64,000 bases of DNA from Betaproteobacteria bacterium (GTDB lineage: Bacteria > Pseudomonadota > Gammaproteobacteria > Burkholderiales > Thiobacillaceae), in the NCBI GenBank assembly GCA_016234655.1, contig JACRAU010000019.1:45928-109927 (forward strand). Reading direction: 5' to 3'. The position numbers and the translations under genes were made by a program. Below the pieces are notes generated by a model. It made no database searches and was not told the origin of the DNA. It saw only the letters and a program-made list of their open reading frames with translations. Positions 17,705 to 25,512 of the stretch are shown piece after piece (position 1 is the first letter of the stretch; each line of letters opens with the position of its first letter).

Positions 17705-19843
17705 ATGAAAATGCTGCGTTCGTTGTTGCAGGCGTCTTGCCTCGGTGTGTGCATGGTTGCGGCTGCCGGCTGGGCCGATGGCATGGAGCCGGTGCCAGGC
17801 TCCGCCGAGAACCCTTTCTTCAAGGCCGAAGAAGGCGCAGGCCCGGCGCCCGCCGCCGCCCCGACCAAACCCGCCGAGCCCGTTGCGCCCGTTGCGCCCG
17901 CCGCTTCCACGCTCGACCTGAAGATCGACACCGGTTCGATCCAGGTGCATCAACCCAAGGTCTCGACCGTGCCGCAGCCCGGCGTCGCCTTGCGCTTCGA
18001 CAATGCCGACATCTACGAGGTGGTGCAGACCATCCTGGGCGACATCCTCAAGCTCAACTTCATCATGGACCCGGGCGCCACCGGCAAGGTCACCATCAAC
18101 ACCTCCGGCACGGTCAGCCAGGCCGATATCTACAGCATCCTCGAGCGCATCTTGCAGATGAACGGCCTGTCCCTCGTGCGCGAGGGCGGGCTGTACAAGA
18201 TCATCCGCGACGCCAATGCGCCGCGCGATGCGCTCGGTTTCGAGGCGGCCGGCAACGGCTCGCCGGTCATCCAGATCATCCCGCTCAAGTTCGTCCAGGC
18301 CTCGGGCCTGATCAACGTGCTGCGCAACTTCGTCGGCCCGCAGGCCGCGATCTTCAACGACCCGACCAATCGCTACGTTATCGTCGCCGATCGTGTGGCC
18401 AACATACAGAAACTGGTCGAGATCGTGAAGACCTTGGACGTGGACTACCTGCGCGAGGTCAAGATCGACTTCATGCGCCTGGAGCGCAGCGATGCCGTCG
18501 AGCTGGCGCGCGAGATGGAGACCCTGTTCAAGCAGTCCGGCATGTTCAACTGGCCCGGCACCGAGGGCAACAAGGTCTTCTTCATGCCGATCACGCGCAT
18601 GAACGGCGTGCTGGTGGCCGCCGCCAACGAGGACATCCTGGCCGCCGCCCGCAAATGGCTGAAATTGTTGGACGGCGAGCAGCAGGACGTGGCCTCGCGC
18701 GTGCGCATCCATCACGTGCAAAACACCCAGGCGACGCATCTGGCCGACATCCTGCGCCAATTGTTCGGCGGTGCGCCGGCGGCGCCCAGGGCCGACAAGG
18801 TGGTCATCGGCGGGGCGGTGCCGGCCGCCGGCGGCGCCGGCCTGTCCGGTGCGGTGCAGATCATCCCGGACGAGGCGACCAACACCCTGGTCATCAAGGC
18901 CAACCCGCAGGACTACCTGCTGATCAAGCAAGTCATCGACAACATCGACAAGGTGCCGCGCCAGGTGCTGATCCAGGTCATGGTGGCGGAGGTGACGCTG
19001 AACGACGAAACCAAGTTCGGCGTCGAATGGTGGCTGAAGAACGCCAAGACCAAGATCGGCGGCGACCTGTACCCCGCCCAGCTCAAGCTCGACAGCGGCC
19101 TGGTCGCGCCGACCGCCAGCACCATCACCGGCGACCTGGCCAAGGGCGTGAGTTCCGGCCTTAACTATATGCTGCTCGACGGCGCCGGCGACGTGATCGG
19201 CCTGGTCAATGCCCTGTCGACCACCACCGACATCAACCTGCTGTCCGCGCCGCACGTACTGGCCAGCGACGGCAAGGAGGCCAAGATCGAGGTCGGCAGC
19301 GACGAGCCGGTGGTGACCCAGACCGTCTCCACCCCGACTGCGGCGACTAGTGCCACGGGCACGACGACCAGCCTGTCCACCTCGAACAGCGTGCAATACC
19401 GGCCGACCGGCATCCTGTTGTCGGTCAAGCCCAATGTGAACGAATCCGGCCTGGTCACCCTGGTGCTGTCGCAAGAAGTCAGCAACCGCGGCAACAGCGT
19501 GCTGGTCGGCGGCCAGGAATATCCCTCCTTCAGCAAACGCAAGGTCAATACCGAGGTCACCCTGCAAGAAGGCCGCAGCCTGCTGGTCGCCGGCCTGATC
19601 CAGGACAAGGCCAATAACAGCGATACCGGCATCCCCCTGCTCAAGGACATCCCGGGGCTGGGCTACCTATTCGGCGCCACCGGCAAATCCCGGCAAAAGA
19701 CCGAGCTCATCATCACCCTGACCCCCTATGTGGTGCGTACCCGCGAGGAGGGTGAGCGGGTCACCGAGTCCTTCAAGCGCAGCCTGCAAGAGCTGAAGGG
19801 CGTGATGAAAAAGGCCGACGAGACCTTGGCCAAGGGCAAATGA
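17705..19843 (+). CDS. gspD: Type II secretion-type secretin (GspD family)
   Basis: N0/N1-like VALRFDNADIYEVVQTILGDILKLNFIMDPGATGKVT; secretin core VPRQVLIQVMVAEVTL, LLSAPHVLASDGKEAKIEVG, GIPLLKDIPGLGYLFG, ELIITLTPYVV. Confidence 0.93.
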   Translation: MKMLRSLLQASCLGVCMVAAAGWADGMEPVPGSAENPFFKAEEGAGPAPAAAPTKPAEPVAPVAPAASTLDLKIDTGSIQVHQPKVSTVPQPGVALRFDNADIYEVVQTILGDILKLNFIMDPGATGKVTINTSGTVSQADIYSILERILQMNGLSLVREGGLYKIIRDANAPRDALGFEAAGNGSPVIQIIPLKFVQASGLINVLRNFVGPQAAIFNDPTNRYVIVADRVANIQKLVEIVKTLDVDYLREVKIDFMRLERSDAVELAREMETLFKQSGMFNWPGTEGNKVFFMPITRMNGVLVAAANEDILAAARKWLKLLDGEQQDVASRVRIHHVQNTQATHLADILRQLFGGAPAAPRADKVVIGGAVPAAGGAGLSGAVQIIPDEATNTLVIKANPQDYLLIKQVIDNIDKVPRQVLIQVMVAEVTLNDETKFGVEWWLKNAKTKIGGDLYPAQLKLDSGLVAPTASTITGDLAKGVSSGLNYMLLDGAGDVIGLVNALSTTTDINLLSAPHVLASDGKEAKIEVGSDEPVVTQTVSTPTAATSATGTTTSLSTSNSVQYRPTGILLSVKPNVNESGLVTLVLSQEVSNRGNSVLVGGQEYPSFSKRKVNTEVTLQEGRSLLVAGLIQDKANNSDTGIPLLKDIPGLGYLFGATGKSRQKTELIITLTPYVVRTREEGERVTESFKRSLQELKGVMKKADETLAKGK

Positions 19844-19865
19844 GTTCGCGGCGCCCCCTCACGGG

Positions 19866-20050
19866 GGTGTTGTAGGAGGCCCCTCCCGGGGCCGAACAAC
19901 GGCGTGACGATTGGGTAGGCTGGTTGTTCGCGGCCAGGAGGCCGCTCCCACAGGGGGCGTGGTTTATCGCGGCGAGGATTTATGCCCTTCGGGTGCGCCG
20001 CTCCCACAGAGGGTGTTGTAGGAGGCCCCTCCCGGGGCCGAACAACCGCA
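19866..20050. repeat. REP-like cluster upstream of RAYT, with inverted loop motif
   Basis: Two gtaggaggcccctcccggggccgaac units and two cgcggc...gccgctcccac units. The second has tttatgcccttcggg in its loop. Confidence 0.9.
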
Positions 20051-20072
20051 ACAAAAAACCAAGGAGGCCGCC

Positions 20073-20513
20073 ATGCGTTACCACAGCCAAGACCTGCGCC
20101 GCGGCCGCCATTCCGAACCGGACCGCATCTACCACGTCACCACGGTCACGCACGAGCGAAATCCTGCTTTTCTTCCCCTTGCGGCTGCCCGCGCAGTCAT
20201 TCGGGTGTTGGCCGACTTGCACGCTCGCGGCCGGGCCGAAACCTTGGCCTATGTCCTCATGCCCGATCACCTGCATTGGCTGATGCAATTGGGCGATGGG
20301 GCCGACCTATCCAAGACCGTTGCTGCAATGAAATCCCTCGGCGCGCGTCGGCTCGGCCGGGGCCGACTATGGCAGCCGGGCTTTCACGACCACGCCATTC
20401 GGCGGGACGAAGACATCCAGGCCGTGGCGCGCTACATCGTGGCCAACCCCTTGCGTGCCGGCCTGGTGGAAGACATCGGGCAATACCCCCATTGGGATGC
20501 CAAATGGCTGTAG
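20073..20513 (+). mobile_element. REP-associated tyrosine transposase (RAYT, Y1_Tnp/HUH type)
   Basis: RIYHVTTVTHERNPAFL, HUH motif LMPDHLHWLMQL, catalytic Tyr region ARYIVANPLRAGLV; flanked on both sides by REP-like palindromes. Confidence 0.92.
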
Positions 20514-20706
20514 GAGGCCCCTCCTGGGGCCGAACGACGGCGCGGCAATAGGGTAGGTGGTTTGTTCGCGGCCGGGAGGCCGCTCCCACAGAGGGAGTTG
20601 TAGGAGGGCCGTCCCCGGCCCGAACACCAGCTAAAGGGCATAAATCCCCGGCCCGAACACCGGCTCCCACGGGGCATAGGGAGGCCCCAGCCGGGGCCGA
20701 GCAAGG
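20509..20706. repeat. REP-like cluster downstream of RAYT
   Basis: tgtaggaggcccctcctggggccgaac; cgcggccgggaggccgctcccac; gtaggagggccgtccccggcccgaacaccagctaaagggcataaatccccggcccgaacaccgg. Confidence 0.9.
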
Positions 20707-20783
20707 TTATGATTCCATTAGTGGCCGAATCCAAAGGATGCAAGGCCGCCCCGCTTCATTGTTTATGATTGACTGGAAAAGCC

Positions 20784-21011
20784 ATGCGCACCGTTGGCCA
20801 CCGCAAAGAACGACCGATTGCCTTCTCGGCTTCGGCGGCGTTGTTGGTCGAAGGCGCTCGATTCAACGATGAAATCCATCGTTTGCCCACCGGCCGCACA
20901 AGCCTGGTCCGAAAGGGCTTGTTCCGCTTCAAGACGCATGAAGACGCCAATCGTCACGAACTCGAATGCCTAGCCGAGGGCATCGCCAAAATCGCGCTGG
21001 GGCGCGCCTAA
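20784..21011 (+). CDS. Small hypothetical protein, 1-nt overlap with a nucleotidyltransferase
   Basis: MRTVGHRKERPIAFSASAALLVEGARFNDEI...; stop overlaps the ATG of the next gene (TAATG). Confidence 0.6.
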   Translation: MRTVGHRKERPIAFSASAALLVEGARFNDEIHRLPTGRTSLVRKGLFRFKTHEDANRHELECLAEGIAKIALGRA

Positions 21012-21502
21012 TGGAAGAATACAGCCGCCCGGCCACGCTGGAAGACCTGAAGGCCTTGATCGGCGCGTTAAACCGCCAGGGCGTCGAATACCTCTTGATC
21101 GACGGCTATGCCCTGTTTGCCCACGGTTATCACCGAGCGACCACGGATATCGACCTACTGGTACCCGCCACCCAAGAGACCGGACAGAAGATCAAGGCGG
21201 CCTTGATGGTGTTGCCCGACCAGGCAGCAAAAGACATTGACCCGGCTTGGTTTGAAGAGGGCGAGAACATCCGCGTGGCGGACGCCTTCGTGGTGGATGT
21301 GATGCTCAATGCCTGCGGCGAGACCTATGACACCTTGAAACGGTATGTCGAAACCATAGACCTGGAGGGGTTGCCGGTTCATACGGTCAACCTGGAAGGT
21401 CTATTGCGCACCAAGCAAACGATGCGGGACAAGGACATAGCCGATCGCCGCATCCTGGAGCAGGCCTTGAAGGCGCTTAGAGAGCAGGGCAAGGGCACGT
21501 GA
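21011..21502 (+). CDS. Nucleotidyltransferase-fold protein (AbiEii/MNT-like)
   Basis: GVEYLLIDGYALFAHGYHRATTDIDLLV matches the NTase GG/GS...DxD pattern; ...LLRTKQTMRDKDIADRRILEQAL. Confidence 0.75.
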   Translation: MEEYSRPATLEDLKALIGALNRQGVEYLLIDGYALFAHGYHRATTDIDLLVPATQETGQKIKAALMVLPDQAAKDIDPAWFEEGENIRVADAFVVDVMLNACGETYDTLKRYVETIDLEGLPVHTVNLEGLLRTKQTMRDKDIADRRILEQALKALREQGKGT

Positions 21503-21519
21503 CCTGTTTGCGGTTTATT

Positions 21520-21680
21520 CGCGGCGAGGAGGCCGCTCCCACAGGAGGTGTTGTAGGAGGGCCGTCCTCGGCCCGAACAACGGCACGGCAATAGGGCAGG
21601 TGGTTTGTTCGCGCTCCCACAGGGGTATTGTAGGAGGGCCGCACCCTAAAGGGCATAAATCCCCGGCCCGAACCTCGGTT
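21520..21680. repeat. REP-like cluster, includes a loop-expanded copy
   Basis: ggagggccgtcctcggcccgaac followed by ggagggccgcaccctaaagggcataaatccccggcccgaac. Confidence 0.88.
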
Positions 21681-22170
21681 AAGGCAACAAACCCGGCCAC
21701 GCCTCTTTGGAAAGCCGTGCGTGTGCGAAACGGTTGAGCGCATTGTAGGTTCCGATCAACACCCCAACCAATTCGTGCGCCCGGTTCATGGCCTGTGCGA
21801 ATTCCTCTGCCTGGGCCATGTATTCATGGATCAGCCGGTTGCGCAGGTTACGCGCATCCAGCCAACTCTCCACGCTGGGGAGCAAGCCGAGTTTTTCCAT
21901 CCTATTGAGGTTATCGAGGTTGCTGCCGGGGGTTTCGGCCGGGGCCCCGCCCCGTTTGTTCGCGGCCAGGAGGCCGCTCCCACAGGGGTGTTGTAGGAGG
22001 CCCCTCCCGGGGCCGAACTAAGCCTCGTCCTGCTCCAAGCTGGCTACCGTGTCTGCGGTGAGAGATGTCGCAAATAGGCGGGAATCCGAGTTCAAAAGCC
22101 ACCGCCCCTCACGCCGCACGATATCCAATAGCGCAAGGAAGCGCTCGGTCTCGATTTCGCGCGCTGTCAT
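21679..22170 (-). pseudogene. HepT-like HEPN ribonuclease gene interrupted by a REP element
   Basis: Minus strand: MTAREIETERFLALLDIVRREGRWLLNSDSRLFATSLTADTVASLEQDEA* then REP, then in-frame GSNLDNLNRMEKLGLLPSVESWLDARNLRNRLIHEYM... with HEPN motif RNRLIHEY. Confidence 0.75.
21957..22019. repeat. REP-like element inside the hepT-like gene
   Basis: ttcgcggccaggaggccgctcccacaggggtgttgtaggaggcccctcccggggccgaac. Confidence 0.9.
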
Positions 22171-22469
22171 CACAGCGCCACTCCCATATCCCGCGCGACC
22201 TCGTGAATCGGGCTTTCGGCCGTGTCCGGGTCGACCACGAGCACGTCGAAGCGCTGCTCGCCCAAGCGCATTTGCAACAAGCTGGCCATGCGGCAGGCGC
22301 TGGCCGCCCGATTGGCCAGCTTGGTTGGAGACTCGATCAGCAGGTCGATGTCGCCGCCATGGGCGCCATCGTCAACGCGCGAGCCAAATAGGCGCACCTG
22401 GGCGTCCGGCCCAAACAATTCGTGGGCGGTCGAGACGATAACAGCACGTGCTTTCGGGCTGATGCGCAT
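22170..22469 (-). CDS. MNT-domain nucleotidyltransferase (MntA-like)
   Basis: VRLFGSRVDDGAHGGDIDLLIES (GSxxDDxAxxGDIDLL); stop overlaps the hepT-like start (TGATG). Confidence 0.82.
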   Translation of the reverse strand: MRISPKARAVIVSTAHELFGPDAQVRLFGSRVDDGAHGGDIDLLIESPTKLANRAASACRMASLLQMRLGEQRFDVLVVDPDTAESPIHEVARDMGVAL

Positions 22470-22555
22470 GCGAGGCTCACGGAAACGAATGGCATGATAA
22501 TACGACACAAGGCATGAAGGAGGGTCGAGCAGCGGTGCAATGGGTATGCAGGACG

Positions 22556-22706
22556 CCGCTCCCACAAGAGATGTTGTAGAAGGGCCGCACTAAAGGGCAT
22601 AAATCCTCGGCCCGAACACCAGCGCGGCAATAGGGCAGGTGGTTTATTCGCGGCCAGGAGGCCGCTCCCACAGGGGATGTTGTAGGAGGCCCCTCCCGGG
22701 GCCGAA
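22556..22706. repeat. REP-like cluster upstream of the S-layer-like gene
   Basis: gaagggccgcactaaagggcataaatcctcggcccgaac; cgcggccaggaggccgctcccac; gtaggaggcccctcccggggccgaac. Confidence 0.88.
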
Positions 22707-22868
22707 CGGCCAGGGCGCCATTCCCATAGCGGTGTTGCCACAACGCCACATAAACCGTTCCATTGGTGTTGTAATCGATACTTGGTTTTTAATTTGGCTT
22801 GCCAAGTGATAAAGTGCCACGTGCCGAAGGAGGCGGATTCAAAGCAAGCCGGAACGACCAGAAAGAGC

Positions 22869-23028
22869 GTTGCAACTATGCAACAGGCTGCATTCTGTAC
22901 AAGGCGTGCCGCCGTTGCTCTTGCGGGTGTGTAAGTCGGGTGCTAGCATCCGTTCAAGTCCATCGCTGGCTTTGCGGGTGGTGGTAAGGAAAAACTTTAA
23001 GAATCTCCCGCTGGGAGTTGTACAACTC
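22869..23028 (+). promoter_or_regulatory. Structured 5' leader of the S-layer-like gene
   Basis: Perfect hairpins GTTGCA-ACTA-TGCAAC (22869-22884) and CTCCC-GCT-GGGAG (23005-23017), plus the overlapping 14-bp palindrome GAGTTGTACAACTC (23015-23028), upstream of the RBS and ATG 23053. Confidence 0.55.
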
Positions 23029-23052
23029 GAGTAAACCTAAGGAGTCATACGT

Positions 23053-25377
23053 ATGAACCAAGTCTTCACCAAAAAGAAGCTTGCTGCTGCTCTGACGTTG
23101 GCATTCGCCACGGGGGGTGCTGCTGTGCTGACCGTTGCGCCGGTCCCCGGTCTGGTTGCCGCTGCACAAGCTAACCAATTCGCCGATACCACTCTGGCGG
23201 TGGGTACCACCGCCGGCGTGAGCGTGCCCAAGGGCGCGTCGGTTGCCCTGACCGGCCAGACGATCGCCATTACCGAGAACGTTACTGGCGCGTTGAGCAC
23301 GGGCCAGATCGTTTTGACCCCTTCTGCGGGTAAATTCGTCTCCGCCAGCGGCGCTTCCACCAACAGCCTTGTACTGCAGGGCATTACGGTTGATAGCAGC
23401 GGCAACCTGATTGTGCCGATCTCCACGATTAGCTCTGGCGGCGCTTCGACCATCTCCCTCTCCAGCATCGTGATGGACACCTCTTCTTTGAGCGTGGGTA
23501 CTGCCATCACCGTGACGGTGTCGACCTCCTCGACCGTGACCGGTTTGACCAAGGGCGTGTCCGCCACTATCGCCAACGTGACCGCAGTCGGCGCCACGGT
23601 GAAGGCCACCGCGACCACCACCCCGACCTACGGCAAGCTGGGCGCGACCACCATCGTCAACACCATCGAAGTGGCGGAGACGATCCTGGGCTCCATCAAG
23701 GACTCCAGCAGCGCGACCGACGAGATCACCGTCACCCTGCCGAGCGGTTTCAACTTCGTGTCCGGCGGCGCGACCGGCGGTACGGATACCATTGGTACCG
23801 GTGGTGGTGCAGGTACCAACGACGGTGCGATCACTAACAACGTCATCAAGTACGATGTGACCGGTACCGGTACCACGGCCAGCGCTGGTAAGGTGGTTCT
23901 GGCCAATACCAACTGGGTCGTCTACATTCCCTCCAGCGCGGCTGACGGCAACGTCGACGCCACCGTGGCGGTCAAGTTGTCCGACGGCACCGTCCACACC
24001 AGCACCGTGACCCTGTTCAAGGTAGCCTCTGCCGGCACCACCAACTCGGCCTACACCACTGCCACGACCACTGCTCCGACCACCTTCCCGACCTTCTACG
24101 CCGGTCGTGCGACTCAGAACTCCGGTCTGGATGTTGCCGTGCGCGAGAACGTCGGCTCGACCCTGCTGCCGGGCGGTACCGTGTCGTTGACCTTCCCGAC
24201 CGGCGTGACCGCTGGTAAGGACTACACGGCTACCGAAGTGACGGTTGATGCGACGGGTATTCCCAACGCCGTGGCTTCCGTGACCGACAGCGCCGGTACC
24301 GCTAGCGAAGATGGCAAGGGCAGCATCATGGCCACCCTGAACGCCACTGACGCCAACACCACGGCTGGTAAGGTGACCTTCAAGCTGGATGACATCGACC
24401 TGGCCGACACCGCCGCCACTGGCGACCTGAATGTCACCGTCGGCGGCAGCGCCGGCGCGACCGCGGGCACCGTCAAGATCGGTAGCGTGATTGCCGCCAC
24501 GACGACCACGCCTGGCGCGGGTTCGACCGTCACTGCCGGTTCCACCCTGACCTTGCCTGAAATCGTCATGGTCGAAAACAAGGCGGGTGCCTTGGTTGGT
24601 GGCGCTGCCTTGGTGGGTCTGTATATCGCCAACGCCAATGGCGCTGCGATCACGACCACCGGTGCCACCGTGAAGGCCTACAAGGCCGATGGTACTGACA
24701 TCTCCAGCACCATCTTCGGTAGCGCCAACGGCGCCACGCTGACCGCCAGCGTGATGAACGGCTTGGTTACCTTCCCGGTGACGACCGCTTCCAGCACCTC
24801 TACCGGTGCGGTCACCATCAAGATCAACGGCCTGAAGGCCACCCTGCTGAGCACCGCCACAGCGGGTGACGTGACGGCCGTGATCGGTGGTGCCAGTGCT
24901 ACCAACGACACCACCCCGACCTCGGATGAGGGTGCCAAGGCGTTCAAGCAGACCATCACCATCGGCAAGATCGTGGCTGCTGCTGTGCCGTCGATCCCTG
25001 CCGCGACCGTGACCGGCGCCGTGACCTCGCAGACCATCACTGGCTCTGCCGTGGCCGCCGGTAACGACCAGGGCAAGCTGGGCACGCTGTATATCGCGGC
25101 GGTCCTGCCGGCCTCGCAGGGTAGTGGCGTGTTCCTGAAGAACAGCTCGGGTAATTGGGTTGCCTACAACCCGGCCAGCCCGGCCTACTATGCCTCTCCG
25201 GTCACCCTGGGCACCCATGCTCTGAGTGTCGTGAGCGCCCTGGACCTGTCGGGTATTGTCGGCACCAAGATCTACGGCGGCTACGGTGTTGGTGTGACCG
25301 ACTTCGGTGTCACCGGCCCGTGGAACGCGATGATCAGCAACGGTACCTACAACCTGATCCATACCGTCGCGCAGTAA
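23053..25377 (+). CDS. S-layer-like secreted protein (Thr/Ala/Gly/Val-rich, repetitive beta-sandwich-like)
   Basis: Signal peptide MNQVFTKKKLAAALTLAFATGGAAVL...; 774 aa of low complexity, no Cys seen; degenerate ITENVTGALSTGQIVLTPSAGKFV-type repeats; own leader and terminator. Confidence 0.75.
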   Translation: MNQVFTKKKLAAALTLAFATGGAAVLTVAPVPGLVAAAQANQFADTTLAVGTTAGVSVPKGASVALTGQTIAITENVTGALSTGQIVLTPSAGKFVSASGASTNSLVLQGITVDSSGNLIVPISTISSGGASTISLSSIVMDTSSLSVGTAITVTVSTSSTVTGLTKGVSATIANVTAVGATVKATATTTPTYGKLGATTIVNTIEVAETILGSIKDSSSATDEITVTLPSGFNFVSGGATGGTDTIGTGGGAGTNDGAITNNVIKYDVTGTGTTASAGKVVLANTNWVVYIPSSAADGNVDATVAVKLSDGTVHTSTVTLFKVASAGTTNSAYTTATTTAPTTFPTFYAGRATQNSGLDVAVRENVGSTLLPGGTVSLTFPTGVTAGKDYTATEVTVDATGIPNAVASVTDSAGTASEDGKGSIMATLNATDANTTAGKVTFKLDDIDLADTAATGDLNVTVGGSAGATAGTVKIGSVIAATTTTPGAGSTVTAGSTLTLPEIVMVENKAGALVGGAALVGLYIANANGAAITTTGATVKAYKADGTDISSTIFGSANGATLTASVMNGLVTFPVTTASSTSTGAVTIKINGLKATLLSTATAGDVTAVIGGASATNDTTPTSDEGAKAFKQTITIGKIVAAAVPSIPAATVTGAVTSQTITGSAVAAGNDQGKLGTLYIAAVLPASQGSGVFLKNSSGNWVAYNPASPAYYASPVTLGTHALSVVSALDLSGIVGTKIYGGYGVGVTDFGVTGPWNAMISNGTYNLIHTVAQ

Positions 25378-25414
25378 TAGCCAAAGCGTCCGGCGGAAGC
25401 CGGACCAGTGGCAT

Positions 25415-25448
25415 AAAACCCCTCCAGGAATGGAGGGGTTTTTTTTTG
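25415..25448 (+). terminator. Strong Rho-independent terminator after the S-layer-like gene
   Basis: AAAACCCCTCC-AGGAAT-GGAGGGGTTTTTTTTTT. Preceded by a second hairpin GTCCGGC-GGAA-GCCGGAC (25388-25405). Confidence 0.9.
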
Positions 25449-25512
25449 AGGTGGGCAGGTAGGAAGAAACGATACAATCCCATCGGTTGAAAAACGGCCA
25501 GCTAAATAAGGG

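Noticed and set aside
22900-22980. tRNA-like GTTCAAGTCC segment in the S-layer leader
   Set aside because: Resembles a T-loop but the T-stem does not pair and no acceptor/anticodon arms are visible.
22799-22987. 62-aa Cys-rich ORF upstream of the S-layer-like gene
   Set aside because: Non-ATG start, overlaps the probable structured leader, no evident RBS or homology pattern.
22954-25362. 802-aa minus-strand ORF opposite the S-layer-like gene
   Set aside because: Composition artefact of the Thr/Gly/Ala-rich gene on the other strand; low-complexity Gly/His/Arg product with no recognisable domain.
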